From the NCBI GenBank assembly GCA_041748615.1, contig JBGTCY010000124.1, positions 1-20,980 of the forward strand: DNA of 20,980 nucleotides, given 5' to 3'. The notes below the pieces were generated by a model. It was not told where the DNA came from. It made no database searches and saw nothing but the letters and a program-made list of their open reading frames with translations. A program made the translations under genes and the position numbers. This stretch comes from JBGTCY01 sp041748615. Lineage in GTDB: Bacteria > Bacteroidota > Bacteroidia > Chitinophagales > CAIOSU01. This document shows positions 1 to 7,087 of this stretch, piece by piece. Each line of letters begins with the position of its first letter. Positions within the stretch are counted from its first letter, which is position 1.

Positions 1-2
1 AC

Positions 3-449
3 TTCCTGAAAATTACAGGCTTTTTAATGCTGATTATCTCGGCAGGATTATTCTGCTATGTTGCACTTTCAAGGCACAGAGATGAATCTCAATACCGAAT
101 TAAATTAGGTTTAATATTGATTATACTCCTGTTATTGACAATAGTTGAAATTGCTAACCTTGGTTATTTCAGAAAGCAGGTTTTCAAATACTCAAAAGCA
201 GAACAAATCGGAATAGTAACTGATAGATATGATTCGACTATCAGATTAAGGCGCTCAATTAATTCAACACCCAATTATATCATTAAATGTAAGTTTCTTT
301 TCAATGGAAAAAATTACATTATCAGAAATGGTTCGGATGGAGAAATTTTTGTCGGTGATTCTGTAAGAATTTTTTACTCCCCGATTCATCCCGGTATTGC
401 GGAAGTAGTTGAATTACACAAAAGGATGAAGCGGAAATTAATACATTGA
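3..449 (+). CDS. Membrane protein with DUF3592-like C-terminal domain, 5' end probably outside the window
   Basis: The reading frame is open to the left edge. An ATG at 27 could be the start, but the upstream in-frame codons (FLKITGFL) complete a natural transmembrane helix, so I treat the gene as 5'-partial. Two hydrophobic segments are visible: the N-terminal one ending near SAGLFCYVAL, and a second, LGLILIILLLLTIVEIANLGY. A soluble beta-rich tail follows. The tail motif GDSVRIFYSPIHPGIAEV resembles the 'G-x-V-x-V-x-Y-x-P-x-x-P' ending of DUF3592-type small membrane proteins. That assignment is by eye and tentative, and no function is known. It ends seven bases before the decayed lptC-region copy at 456-570. 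Confidence 0.6.
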   Translation, partial: FLKITGFLMLIISAGLFCYVALSRHRDESQYRIKLGLILIILLLLTIVEIANLGYFRKQVFKYSKAEQIGIVTDRYDSTIRLRRSINSTPNYIIKCKFLFNGKNYIIRNGSDGEIFVGDSVRIFYSPIHPGIAEVVELHKRMKRKLIH

Positions 450-455
450 TTCTGC

Positions 456-482
456 AATGGTTATTGGTTATCCAAAAACTTG
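456..482. repeat. 27-bp perfect direct repeat, left copy
   Basis: Identical to 1319-1345, 863 bp away, so the pair brackets the toxin-antitoxin genes and the lptC fragment. In both copies the sequence is the 3' end of the small membrane ORF read on the minus strand (encoding KFLDNQ and the stop). Confidence 0.9.
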
Positions 483-570
483 CTTCATTTAGAAAATATT
501 TTCGCATCCCTGCGCTTCCTGATAAGTTCCTCAGAGTTATGGTTGTACGTTTTTTTGATTCACCAAAACC
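456..570 (-). pseudogene. Decayed partial duplicate of the small membrane ORF end plus an internal lptC fragment
   Basis: Two homologies lie side by side. Positions 456-497 match 1319-1358, the 3' end of the small membrane ORF downstream of lptC; the first 27 bases are identical. Positions 492-570 match 2980-3057, inside lptC, with about seven substitutions and one inserted base (roughly 90% identity). Both matches are in the same orientation as the intact genes. On the minus strand the lptC piece is frameshifted by the extra base. The small-ORF piece has a TGA where the other copy has an Arg codon. The roughly 250 bases that separate the two sequences around the intact lptC are missing here, and the junction falls at a shared GAAA. 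This is a non-coding relic of a second copy. Confidence 0.8.
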
Positions 571-597
571 TTAGATTTGTACGAAAACACAAATGAA

Positions 598-822
598 ATG
601 AGCGAAAAACTGACAATCCTTGTGAAGGCTGAAAACAGAAAGTTCATTAAGCGTTATTCCAAAAAAAGAAAAACGAGTATTTCGGCATTAATGGATGGCA
701 TGATTGAGTTGCTGAAACAGCAGGAAAAAAAATCATTGCCTTTGCATCCTGATGTTAAAAAAACTGCCGGGATGGTGAAAACCGGGAGCGAAGACCCCTG
801 GGAATTTTTATTCGGGAAATGA
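598..822 (+). CDS. Putative antitoxin of a PIN-domain toxin-antitoxin pair (DUF6364-like, ribbon-helix-helix type)
   Basis: This 74-residue basic protein begins MSEKLTILVKAENRKFIKRY. That pattern, a short beta strand followed by a Lys/Arg-rich helix and a 'KRKTSISALMDGMIELL' helix, fits the ribbon-helix-helix antitoxins (DUF6364 type) usually found upstream of PIN toxins. The C-terminal half (HPDVKKTAGM to the end) would be the toxin-binding tail, ending DPWEFLFGK. A TTG at 577 would add seven residues, but the ATG at 598 gives the usual family N-terminus. The stop overlaps the toxin start in an ATGA junction, a classic translationally coupled pair. By analogy it probably binds its own promoter, though I see no clear operator. 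Family assignment is by pattern, not by search. Confidence 0.75.
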   Translation: MSEKLTILVKAENRKFIKRYSKKRKTSISALMDGMIELLKQQEKKSLPLHPDVKKTAGMVKTGSEDPWEFLFGK

Positions 823-1295
823 AAAAGATATTCATAGACGCTAATGTCGCTTTAGATTATATTGAGGGCGACAGTAAAGGACACGCTTCCGCCAGGGAAG
901 CAATAAACATCATCAGACATGAGTACGGAAAACCCTATATAACGCCCTCTACTGTAACAATTATTTGGTACTACATGGAGAAGGCTTTTACCCGTCACCT
1001 GACAAAGTTGAATCTGAGTTATAAAGATGCAGAAAAAAACAGGCTGAGAAAAAATGTTGAAAGTCTGCTTCATCAATTTTGGTTTATAGATCAAACGCGA
1101 ATTAATGTCGAGCAATCAATTCTTTCAGAGTGGGGAGACATTGAAGATTCAATTCAATATCATGCTGCAAAAAGCGCAGGGATGGATATTATCATCACCA
1201 ATGACCACAATGATTTTTGGTTATCTGAAATTGATGTTTACAGTTCATCAAATTTTGTGAGCTTATATCTTGGCGGAAGATTGTTTGGCAGATAA
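819..1295 (+). CDS. PIN-domain toxin (VapC-like ribonuclease)
   Basis: This 158-residue protein has PIN-domain landmarks in order: FIDANVALD at the N-terminus (Asp7, Asp13), and DIEDSIQYHAAKSAG (Asp107, Glu109, Asp110), which matches the canonical 'D-F-E-D-A-L-Q' helix. IIITNDHNDF (Asp129, Asp132) follows, matching the 'I-I-T-R-N-x-x-D-F' acidic site. These acidic residues normally bind the Mg/Mn used to cut RNA. The middle helix has YYMEKA (Glu54), a possible replacement for the usual conserved Glu, but less typical. It overlaps the upstream antitoxin by four bases. The RNA target is unknown. The gene sits between two copies of a chromosomal repeat, so it may have arrived as a small transferred block. 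Confidence 0.88.
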   Translation: MKKIFIDANVALDYIEGDSKGHASAREAINIIRHEYGKPYITPSTVTIIWYYMEKAFTRHLTKLNLSYKDAEKNRLRKNVESLLHQFWFIDQTRINVEQSILSEWGDIEDSIQYHAAKSAGMDIIITNDHNDFWLSEIDVYSSSNFVSLYLGGRLFGR

Positions 1296-1318
1296 ATTCC
1301 CCCGGACAACCTCGCATT

Positions 1319-1345
1319 AATGGTTATTGGTTATCCAAAAACTTG
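1319..1345. repeat. 27-bp perfect direct repeat, right copy
   Basis: Identical to 456-482. Read on the minus strand this is the native 3' end of the 57-codon membrane ORF now split by the IS; its stop codon is at 1324-1326. Confidence 0.9.
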
Positions 1346-1351
1346 TTTCTA

Positions 1352-1358
1352 TTAGAAA
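1352..1358. repeat. Target-site duplication of the IS, left copy (TTAGAAA)
   Basis: TTAGAAA directly abuts the left inverted repeat and is repeated at 2715-2721 next to the right one. Deleting the IS and one copy restores the reading frame of the interrupted ORF, which confirms the insertion boundaries. Confidence 0.88.
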
Positions 1359-1371
1359 CAATACTCCGTTA
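1359..1371 (+). repeat. Left terminal inverted repeat of the IS
   Basis: CAATACTCCGTTA, 13 of 13 complementary to 2702-2714; the next inward base differs. Confidence 0.9.
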
Positions 1372-1376
1372 CAAAT

Positions 1377-2603
1377 TTAAGCAGCCAAGTTACCGAACCA
1401 AAGGCATTGGTTGTAGAGCCGGATTATTTTCGGTGAATTCAGCTCAATAGCTAAGTTGTCGAAAATAATTTCAGTCAATAATTTATTGTGGTAGAGCCGT
1501 TTGACGGATTGAAGCGAAAAAGCGCCCCTGCTTTCTTCGGGTAGGCTGAGATGAAAGACGGCTTTTGCTACTGAGACCGAGCTTAAAGACATATTGAAAT
1601 GAAACCGGAGTTTGTTTTTGCTTCTTGCCTGGCAATCTTCCAGTCCGCTATGTTGCTTGGCATCGCGTAGCAGAAATTCAATCTGAAACCGCATGCGATA
1701 ATAATGAAGTATTTTTTCTCCCGGCAGTTCGGTATCGGTACAGAGAAATAAATCGTATTTGCCGTTGCGATGATGCAGCAGGTAAACCACCCGCACCAAA
1801 CGTTTCAGCACAACACAATAAACAATGGTTGTATAAACAGAATAGTCTTGCTCCTTTGTAATTAATACCCACCTGCGCTTATCTATCTTTTTCAGATTGA
1901 CCTTATCGCCTTTCACCTTTCTTCTGCCGCGTCCTTTGGGCTGATCTTCCTTGCGCACCGGATAGTGCAGGTTGGCATCAGGGCGCATTTTGGTAATCAC
2001 ATGTAATCCGGCTGCGAGCATTGGCAGGATGAATTCCTTTTTCATAAAATAACCGTCCACGACCAAGTACTTGCTGATGGTAAGCAGTTGTTGCACATGA
2101 CCGAGAATACACTCTGCATAAAATTTCACTAAACTCTTACCCTGACGGTCTGCGACTGCCGGTGTTTGAAAGGCTTCCAGATGCAGAGCCGTTTGTGCCG
2201 CCACATCCACACATGCCAGACAACCGATTTCCAACCCCTTCAAAGCCCTCGAAGCAACTCCGCTCCAATACTTGCCTATTCCGTAAGTCTTTTTACCACT
2301 TTTCGAAATATAGGAAGGGTCGAAGGCTAATATTTTTTCCGCTCCGCAATACATGTTAAGCAACTTGACATTGAACGTGAAAAAATTAAATCCCCGATCA
2401 TAACCATTGCGCAAGGCTTGTTCGCCATAGCCTGTGTACCGGGCAAGGTTCGTGAAGTTATACCGCCCGCTGATGCTCCACCAAAGCGGAATGAGTGTGG
2501 AAATAAATTTTATAACTGGCTTGCTACAGTCGCCAATGTTATTTAAAATTGTAGCTAATACTCCGCTAACGCGCGAGTGGGGAAAGGAGTTTTTTTGTGG
2601 CAT
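1377..2603 (-). CDS. IS4-family DDE transposase
   Basis: This 408-residue transposase has the RNase H-like DDE triad readable by eye. First Asp: ILAFDPSYISKSGKKTYG (Asp95). Second: YLVVDGYFMKKE (Asp183). The Glu lies in YRMRFQIEFLLRDAK, which fits the IS4 signature Y-(2)-R-(3)-E-(6)-K exactly (Tyr302, Arg305, Glu309, Lys316). A Lys/Arg-rich stretch before the long beta-strand insertion (about 218-245) may contact DNA. No internal stops or frameshifts are seen, so it should be functional. It catalyses cut-and-paste movement of the element whose ends are at 1359 and 2714. The start ATG at 2603 follows about 100 bp of IS leader. Confidence 0.94.
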   Translation of the reverse strand: MPQKNSFPHSRVSGVLATILNNIGDCSKPVIKFISTLIPLWWSISGRYNFTNLARYTGYGEQALRNGYDRGFNFFTFNVKLLNMYCGAEKILAFDPSYISKSGKKTYGIGKYWSGVASRALKGLEIGCLACVDVAAQTALHLEAFQTPAVADRQGKSLVKFYAECILGHVQQLLTISKYLVVDGYFMKKEFILPMLAAGLHVITKMRPDANLHYPVRKEDQPKGRGRRKVKGDKVNLKKIDKRRWVLITKEQDYSVYTTIVYCVVLKRLVRVVYLLHHRNGKYDLFLCTDTELPGEKILHYYRMRFQIEFLLRDAKQHSGLEDCQARSKNKLRFHFNMSLSSVSVAKAVFHLSLPEESRGAFSLQSVKRLYHNKLLTEIIFDNLAIELNSPKIIRLYNQCLWFGNLAA

Positions 2604-2701
2604 ACAAAAATCAACCCTTTCCCTTTTTTATTGCCAAGTTTCAGACCATATAGTTATCGGCATACTTGAGGCATTTGTTTACTTTTATGGGCAGAAAAAA
2701 C

Positions 2702-2714
2702 TAACGGAGTATTG
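2702..2714 (-). repeat. Right terminal inverted repeat of the IS
   Basis: TAACGGAGTATTG, exact reverse complement of 1359-1371. It is translated as part of the hybrid C-terminus of the interrupted membrane ORF. Confidence 0.9.
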
Positions 2715-2721
2715 TTAGAAA
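2715..2721. repeat. Target-site duplication of the IS, right copy (TTAGAAA)
   Basis: Same 7 bases as 1352-1358, directly outside the right inverted repeat. Confidence 0.88.
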
Positions 2722-2843
2722 GATTAAACACAGCCGCCCAAACAATCAATGCCATCACAAACAACAGGTAATTTGGTTTTCCGGAAATGATGGTGAAAAT
2801 ACCCATTAACACCAGCAAAGTAGGCAAAAGATACTGAAGATAT

Positions 2844-3407
2844 TTAAGGATTTTTTTCATCCTCTACTTTGATGATGCCGGAAATATTCTTGATAGTGTA
2901 GTCTGAAAAATCTTCCTTCGCTTCAAAACCCGTTCCGTAGAGGATTTCATCGGGAGTGGTGATTTTGACGAATTTTTCTGAAAATATTTTCGCCTCCCTG
3001 CGCTTCCAGATAAGTTCCTCGGAGTTAAGCTGTTCGTTTTTTTGATTGACCAAAACCACATCTTCTTTCACCATCATTTCCTCGATTTTGGTGTAGTAGA
3101 TGCCGTAGTTCGCTTTCAGTCTGCTGGTTTCGTTGAGTTGTTGGTCATAGAAAAAAAGCTGAACGCCATCCGGAAATTCTGTGTAAGGTTCTTCCGCCTG
3201 GAAAGTGAGCATTTTAGGAGCGGTGATTTTTGCTTTGAGAAAACCCTGCTCGCTGTAGTGAATTTCAACCTCCTCCCCCGCTTCGCTCACCGAATCAGCG
3301 ATGACTGCAATCTTTTTGATTTTCTCCAAATCAGTCGCGCAGGAAGCGAACAAACTCACAATAAAAATCAAACTGAATAATCTCAGAATAGAAGTATGCA
3401 GTGACAT
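2844..3407 (-). CDS. lptC: LptC-like LPS transport lipoprotein
   Basis: This 187-residue protein starts with a lipoprotein signal (hydrophobic stretch ending LFASC, Cys23). The mature part is all-beta with the OstA/LptC-like pattern: GFLKAKITAPKMLTF, GVQLFFYDQQLNETSRLKANYGIYY, VVLVNQKNEQLNSEELIW and a final YTIKNISGIIKV. LptC in the Lpt machine passes LPS from the inner-membrane LptBFG transporter to the periplasmic bridge. In Bacteroidota the LptC-type protein is often a lipoprotein with the 'LPS export ABC transporter periplasmic protein LptC' annotation, as here. It sits 95 bp downstream of the TPR lipoprotein gene and overlaps the following small membrane ORF by 17 bases. A fragment of this gene (2980-3057) is duplicated at 492-570. 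Confidence 0.85.
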   Translation of the reverse strand: MSLHTSILRLFSLIFIVSLFASCATDLEKIKKIAVIADSVSEAGEEVEIHYSEQGFLKAKITAPKMLTFQAEEPYTEFPDGVQLFFYDQQLNETSRLKANYGIYYTKIEEMMVKEDVVLVNQKNEQLNSEELIWKRREAKIFSEKFVKITTPDEILYGTGFEAKEDFSDYTIKNISGIIKVEDEKNP

Positions 3408-3502
3408 GGAGAAAAATAAATGTGAATCTTGAATGAAAGTTCTTTCTCCAAATTTACAAGCCTTATCGTGGATGAAAATCCTGAATGAATTCTGGATTCT
3501 GA

Positions 3503-4942
3503 TTAATTATCGGGACCGTAACGAACAGTAGTGGTTTCATTTATCCAGCAGTTCACTTTGAAAGAATCTCCTTCTTTCAGATTCCGGAAAAAACACTCGC
3601 CTGCCGATGGCATGTATTGTTTGGTATCGTTGATTTTCTGATTGGCAGTTCCTGCTACTGAAGGGTCAACGGATTTTGCTTTTTCATACATATCCATTGC
3701 GGGCCAAGTCACCACCTGGCTGTCCCAGCCCGTACCCGTACCACATTTTTTTCCGCTGCCGCGATACATATCACCAATCAGCAGGTAGGGTTTACCCCAG
3801 TTAGGTTTTGCGGCAGCCGCCTGCAACGCATACGTTCTTGCTCCGGGATAATCGTCTGCGCGATAGCGGAGGTCTGCCAATGACATCAGGTAATCGGCTT
3901 TCGCATCGCCATCCGTTTCGAGGCGGGCGGCTTCCTTGAAGTAAAATTCAGCCTGCTGATAGTTGCCCATGTTGCTGAAATTGAGCGCGAGAATTCTCGC
4001 TTTTTCTACATCCGGTTCAATCTTATATAGTTTTTCGGAAACCTTCACAAAAAGCGGGTCAGTTGCACAACGCGCTGACCTTAACTGATTAAAAATTTTC
4101 TGAAGTGTTTCTTTATCATCGGGCGCGCCATCATACAAACGCTGCATCACAGGTTTCAGCGACTCACAATCGAAATAGCCAGAGCCACTCATCAAATCAT
4201 CCACCTGTTTTTGAATGGATTTCCAATCATCCACCGTTTTTCCGCCCAACTTAATATTCGCATCAATGATTCCGGAAACTTTCTGATAAATATTCATGAT
4301 TTCATCTTTGGATATTTTTTCGCCTTTTTCCGATTTCACGGCAGCGAACATGTAGGGATAAACAATGAAACTTTTGGTTTTATTTCCATCTAATTTAACG
4401 GACTTATCGAGCTTTTCGTAAATCTCATCATTCTGGTCGGGACGATGATTCATCAATTCAATTGCCTGTCGTCCGATAACTTCTCCTTTTTGCCCGAAAC
4501 ATTCAAGACGCTTGTCATAAATCAGCATTAGTGTGTCAATATACTTTTCTTTCAGCGCGGCATCTTTTTCTTTTTTGATTAAATCATTAAACATTTTTGC
4601 TCCGTCAACAAAAGTGGATTGACGCGCTCCGGGAGCGTTGGTGAATACGTATCTCCAATAAGGCAAAGCATCCGTGAAATTATTTTGCTTGATAAACTCG
4701 CCATAGAGCGACACGTTTTTGATGGTTTCGATACTGTCAGGTCCCCATTTCGGAAGGCAGCTCCCGGAATTCTGGAGTATTTCCGCTTCAGTATTTAATT
4801 CCGTGAAAGTTTCATTTTGATGTTGCACGGGAACAACCGCAACTTCTTTCGTTGCTGCACAACCGGTGGTGATGCCCAACACGGTGAATAAAAATGTCAT
4901 TGAAAAAATCATGATGGTAGCAGAGTGTTTCATTTTAATCAT
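3503..4942 (-). CDS. TPR-repeat lipoprotein of the coaX-lptC operon
   Basis: About 479 residues. The start is taken at 4942, where ATGATTAA overlaps the stop of the upstream gene; an ATG at 4933, just after that stop, is an equally good choice. Longer frames extend further into the upstream gene and spoil the signal peptide. The N-terminus is a lipoprotein signal ending VLGITTGC (Cys28 from 4942). The body is helical, with TPR-like units near the C-terminus (ILALNFSNMGNYQQAEFYFK, DLRYRADDYPGARTYALQAA, KPYLLIGDMYRG), then a Cys/Gly-rich ending. Such TPR proteins sit between the barrel gene and lptC in many Bacteroidota. A scaffold role in envelope assembly is inferred from context only. Confidence 0.82.
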   Translation of the reverse strand: MIKMKHSATIMIFSMTFLFTVLGITTGCAATKEVAVVPVQHQNETFTELNTEAEILQNSGSCLPKWGPDSIETIKNVSLYGEFIKQNNFTDALPYWRYVFTNAPGARQSTFVDGAKMFNDLIKKEKDAALKEKYIDTLMLIYDKRLECFGQKGEVIGRQAIELMNHRPDQNDEIYEKLDKSVKLDGNKTKSFIVYPYMFAAVKSEKGEKISKDEIMNIYQKVSGIIDANIKLGGKTVDDWKSIQKQVDDLMSGSGYFDCESLKPVMQRLYDGAPDDKETLQKIFNQLRSARCATDPLFVKVSEKLYKIEPDVEKARILALNFSNMGNYQQAEFYFKEAARLETDGDAKADYLMSLADLRYRADDYPGARTYALQAAAAKPNWGKPYLLIGDMYRGSGKKCGTGTGWDSQVVTWPAMDMYEKAKSVDPSVAGTANQKINDTKQYMPSAGECFFRNLKEGDSFKVNCWINETTTVRYGPDN

Positions 4943-6239
4943 ATTTACGTTTAACAAACCATTTATCATTGAGCGTGAAACCAAGATAGGCGACAATAAA
5001 AGTCTCGCGAATGAGACCATTGTTCAGCGTACCGCGACTTCCGGCTTCTAAGGTGAAATTTAATTCCCAGATAAATTTGGTGATTAAAGATTCCTGGTCC
5101 ATTTTCTTGGGTAAGCCAAAGCCAAAAGTCATGCCATACTCCCGGATGCGTTGCTCGCCAATCGTGATATGCCCGTTGTTGTAGAAGCCTCCAAGACGGT
5201 AAGCCGACCTTTTGACAAAACTTTGACTATAGCGCGGTCTCAACTCTGTTCCGATGCGCACTTCCCATGAATCGCTTAATGTAGCATCATCGGAGATGCT
5301 TTCCGTTTTTGACCACAAATTGTATTTAAATTCTCCGCCAACCGCGAATTTGTTTCTTTTCATCAACGTGGCTCCAACGCCATATTCGCCCGGAATTTTC
5401 AAGTCTTCCCTGAGATAATTATTTTGATAAACGGTATCTACTGTCTCAATTCCACCGGACAATACCACATATCTGTCCCAGGTGATATCTTCTTTCGAGC
5501 GGCTGAGCACCGGAAATAAACTATAAGCGCCAATAACCATAGAATATTCCTGGTTGAACATGATTCTGTGTTGCGCGCCAATGTTCAACACCATGTTGCT
5601 GATGCGGTTCGTAGCATTGATTCTTGAGTTATAAAAAGTACGGTCACTGAATTGCTGAAAATCATCACGCTCAACTCTGCCGAATAAATACGCTACATTA
5701 AATCCAAGAGAAAGGGCGTGCTTGCTGGTGTCAGCGCCAAATAAACGATAGCCTCCGCCTCCATATAACTGATACACCCTGCCGTTGCCGTTATAGATTT
5801 TCCGGGAATCTCCAAGAATCGAATCATTTCTCGCGGATGAAAAACTATAATTTACGCGGCTGTAAGGCACGATTCCGAAACTCGCCCCCGCGTTTTTCGC
5901 CACCGGAAACCCTAAAGCGAGATAGTCAAGAAATGCGTCACCGGTACTGTAATTATTGTTGGAAGTTCCGTCTTTCAGTTTTTTATTCACAAAGTTGAGA
6001 CCTCCTTCAAATGTGGTGAGGGCTAAGCTGGAATACGAAGCGGGATTCACCATATTGATATGCAGCGGGTCGCGGTAAGCCGCTCCAAGTCCGCCCATGC
6101 CTTTTGCGGCAATGAAAGCGGGACGACTCACTTCACCCAGTCCGAACCGGGAATAGGGGGATGTCTCCTGAGCGAAGGAGCACAATCCATAAATTAAAAG
6201 CGGGAGTAAAAAAAAGAACCGCTTAACGGTTGGGAGCAT
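4935..6239 (-). CDS. Outer-membrane beta-barrel protein next to coaX
   Basis: A 434-residue protein with a clear signal peptide (RFFFLLPLLIYGLCSFAQ, cleavage before ETSPYSRFGLGE). The mature part is rich in alternating aromatic and glycine strands (for example HALSLGFNVAYLFGRV, KFAVGGEFKYNLWSK, EYGMTFGFGLP). It ends with barrel-like strands (FIVAYLGFTLNDKWFVKRKYD), as in outer-membrane porin/FadL-like barrels. The 'SPYSRFGLGE' start is typical of a conserved Bacteroidota family annotated only as outer membrane protein. It overlaps coaX by 17 bases and the TPR gene by eight, so the three are translationally coupled. Transported substrate is unknown. Confidence 0.8.
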   Translation of the reverse strand: MLPTVKRFFFLLPLLIYGLCSFAQETSPYSRFGLGEVSRPAFIAAKGMGGLGAAYRDPLHINMVNPASYSSLALTTFEGGLNFVNKKLKDGTSNNNYSTGDAFLDYLALGFPVAKNAGASFGIVPYSRVNYSFSSARNDSILGDSRKIYNGNGRVYQLYGGGGYRLFGADTSKHALSLGFNVAYLFGRVERDDFQQFSDRTFYNSRINATNRISNMVLNIGAQHRIMFNQEYSMVIGAYSLFPVLSRSKEDITWDRYVVLSGGIETVDTVYQNNYLREDLKIPGEYGVGATLMKRNKFAVGGEFKYNLWSKTESISDDATLSDSWEVRIGTELRPRYSQSFVKRSAYRLGGFYNNGHITIGEQRIREYGMTFGFGLPKKMDQESLITKFIWELNFTLEAGSRGTLNNGLIRETFIVAYLGFTLNDKWFVKRKYD

Positions 6240-6951
6240 TATGTAGCAGAATTTTATTAAGTCCGGTTAGTACCAAATTGGGGACTGCAAATATCCTATT
6301 TTTCAGGTAAGGTTCAAAATAGAACGCATCGCCCCCTGTCAGGATAACTTTCAGTTCAGGATATCCGGCATTATATTTCTCAATAAATCCTTGCATTTCC
6401 GAAAGCATCCCGTTCATCACTCCGGAAAGTATCGCGTCTTTAGTGGATGTTCCAATCAGAAAATCAGGCATGTCAGGTTCTATCAACGGCAATCTACCGG
6501 TGTAAGTATTCAACGCTTTGAACCGCAGCCTCACTCCCGGAGAAATTCCTCCGCCCAAATATTCCCCCTGCGCATTGATGAATTCGTAAGTGATTGCCGT
6601 GCCGGCATCCAGCACTAAAATATTTTGCTCCGGATACATGGCATAAGCGCCTGCAATAGCGGCTATGCGGTCTTTTCCGAGCGTTTGCGGAGTGGCGTAT
6701 AAATTTTTAAATGGCAATGGTGTTTGCTCATCCAAAATCAGCAGCTTTGATTTTTTTTCAAAATATTCAATGATGTCCGGGGAAATTTCAGCGACATCCG
6801 CAATTATCACATGGTTGATGGAAAATTTTTCCGTTAATCCCGCCATGATACTACCAGTCAGCTTGTCCGTTTGATGGACGAAGAGTAATTCATCCCCTTC
6901 AAACACCGCGTATTTGATTCTGGTATTTCCAATGTCAATGGTGAGGTTCAT
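6223..6951 (-). CDS. coaX: Type III pantothenate kinase
   Basis: This 242-residue enzyme makes 4'-phosphopantothenate from pantothenate and ATP, the first step of CoA synthesis, in the cytosol. The ASKHA-fold motifs are all present: MNLTIDIGNTRIKYAVF (Asp6, phosphate-1 loop), GKDRIAAIAGA (92-102), VLDAGTAITYEFI (Asp115), LGGGISPGVRLRFKAL (132-147) and ILTGGDA. The start is set at 6951, since MNLTIDIGNT is the normal family N-terminus; a longer frame from 6984 adds 11 unrelated residues. CoaX typically needs a monovalent cation and resists feedback by CoA, unlike the type I enzyme. It is the first gene of an operon whose other visible members are envelope proteins, an arrangement common in Bacteroidota. 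Confidence 0.96.
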   Translation of the reverse strand: MNLTIDIGNTRIKYAVFEGDELLFVHQTDKLTGSIMAGLTEKFSINHVIIADVAEISPDIIEYFEKKSKLLILDEQTPLPFKNLYATPQTLGKDRIAAIAGAYAMYPEQNILVLDAGTAITYEFINAQGEYLGGGISPGVRLRFKALNTYTGRLPLIEPDMPDFLIGTSTKDAILSGVMNGMLSEMQGFIEKYNAGYPELKVILTGGDAFYFEPYLKNRIFAVPNLVLTGLNKILLHNAPNR

Positions 6952-7087
6952 TTCAAACTTCAATGGGGTTTTTAAAAAAGGCAATTTAAACCTGAAACAG
7001 GAATCAGACTATTTACTCAAAAAATTAACATCCCCCTATTTCATTTTGCATTATCTTTCACATTATAAAACAACCAACTAACGCTTT
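6952..7087. other. Divergent intergenic region between coaX and the lipoprotein operon
   Basis: A 136-bp AT-rich spacer that must hold promoters for both directions. On the plus strand TATCTTTC at 7052-7059 is one base off the Bacteroidota -7 consensus TAnnTTTG and lies about 29 bases before the ATG at 7088. No convincing -33 TTTG lies at proper spacing, so I do not call a promoter. Confidence 0.4.

Larger units (their letters stand above)
1359..2714. mobile_element. Complete IS4-family insertion sequence, 1356 bp
   Basis: The element carries one transposase gene and has matching ends: CAATACTCCGTTA at 1359-1371 and its exact reverse complement at 2702-2714. It is flanked by 7-bp direct repeats. 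The transposase stop lies six bases inside the left end, and about 100 bp of leader lie between the right end and the transposase start. It disrupts a small membrane ORF downstream of lptC and supplies a new 3' end to it. Intact ends, exact target duplication and an uninterrupted transposase suggest recent, possibly still active, insertion. A 7-bp duplication is short for classical IS4 but within what is known for some IS4 subgroups. Confidence 0.92.
2654..2860 (-). pseudogene. Small membrane ORF downstream of lptC, 3' end replaced by IS sequence
   Basis: The present frame encodes 68 residues. The first 48 (MKKILKYLQYLLPTLLVLMG onward) are native, and the last 20 or so are read from the IS end. 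Two hydrophobic helices are visible (about residues 8-25 and 30-45), so this is a small inner-membrane protein. Removing the IS and one TTAGAAA joins residue 49 to RNKFLDNQ and a stop at 1324-1326, giving a 57-residue original. The start overlaps lptC by 17 bases, so it was the last visible gene of that operon. Both helices survive, so the altered product might still insert. I do not recognise the family. Confidence 0.8.

Noticed and set aside
577..597. TTG start extending the antitoxin by seven residues
   Set aside because: The ATG at 598 gives the normal family N-terminus, and the TTG lies at the edge of the lptC relic.
2434..2718. 94-codon plus-strand frame through the IS right end
   Set aside because: Antisense to the transposase start and IS leader; no features.
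6952..7087. Bacteroidota-type promoter TAnnTTTG near 7052
   Set aside because: Only a one-off match to the -7 element and no -33 TTTG at suitable spacing; kept as a note, not a feature.
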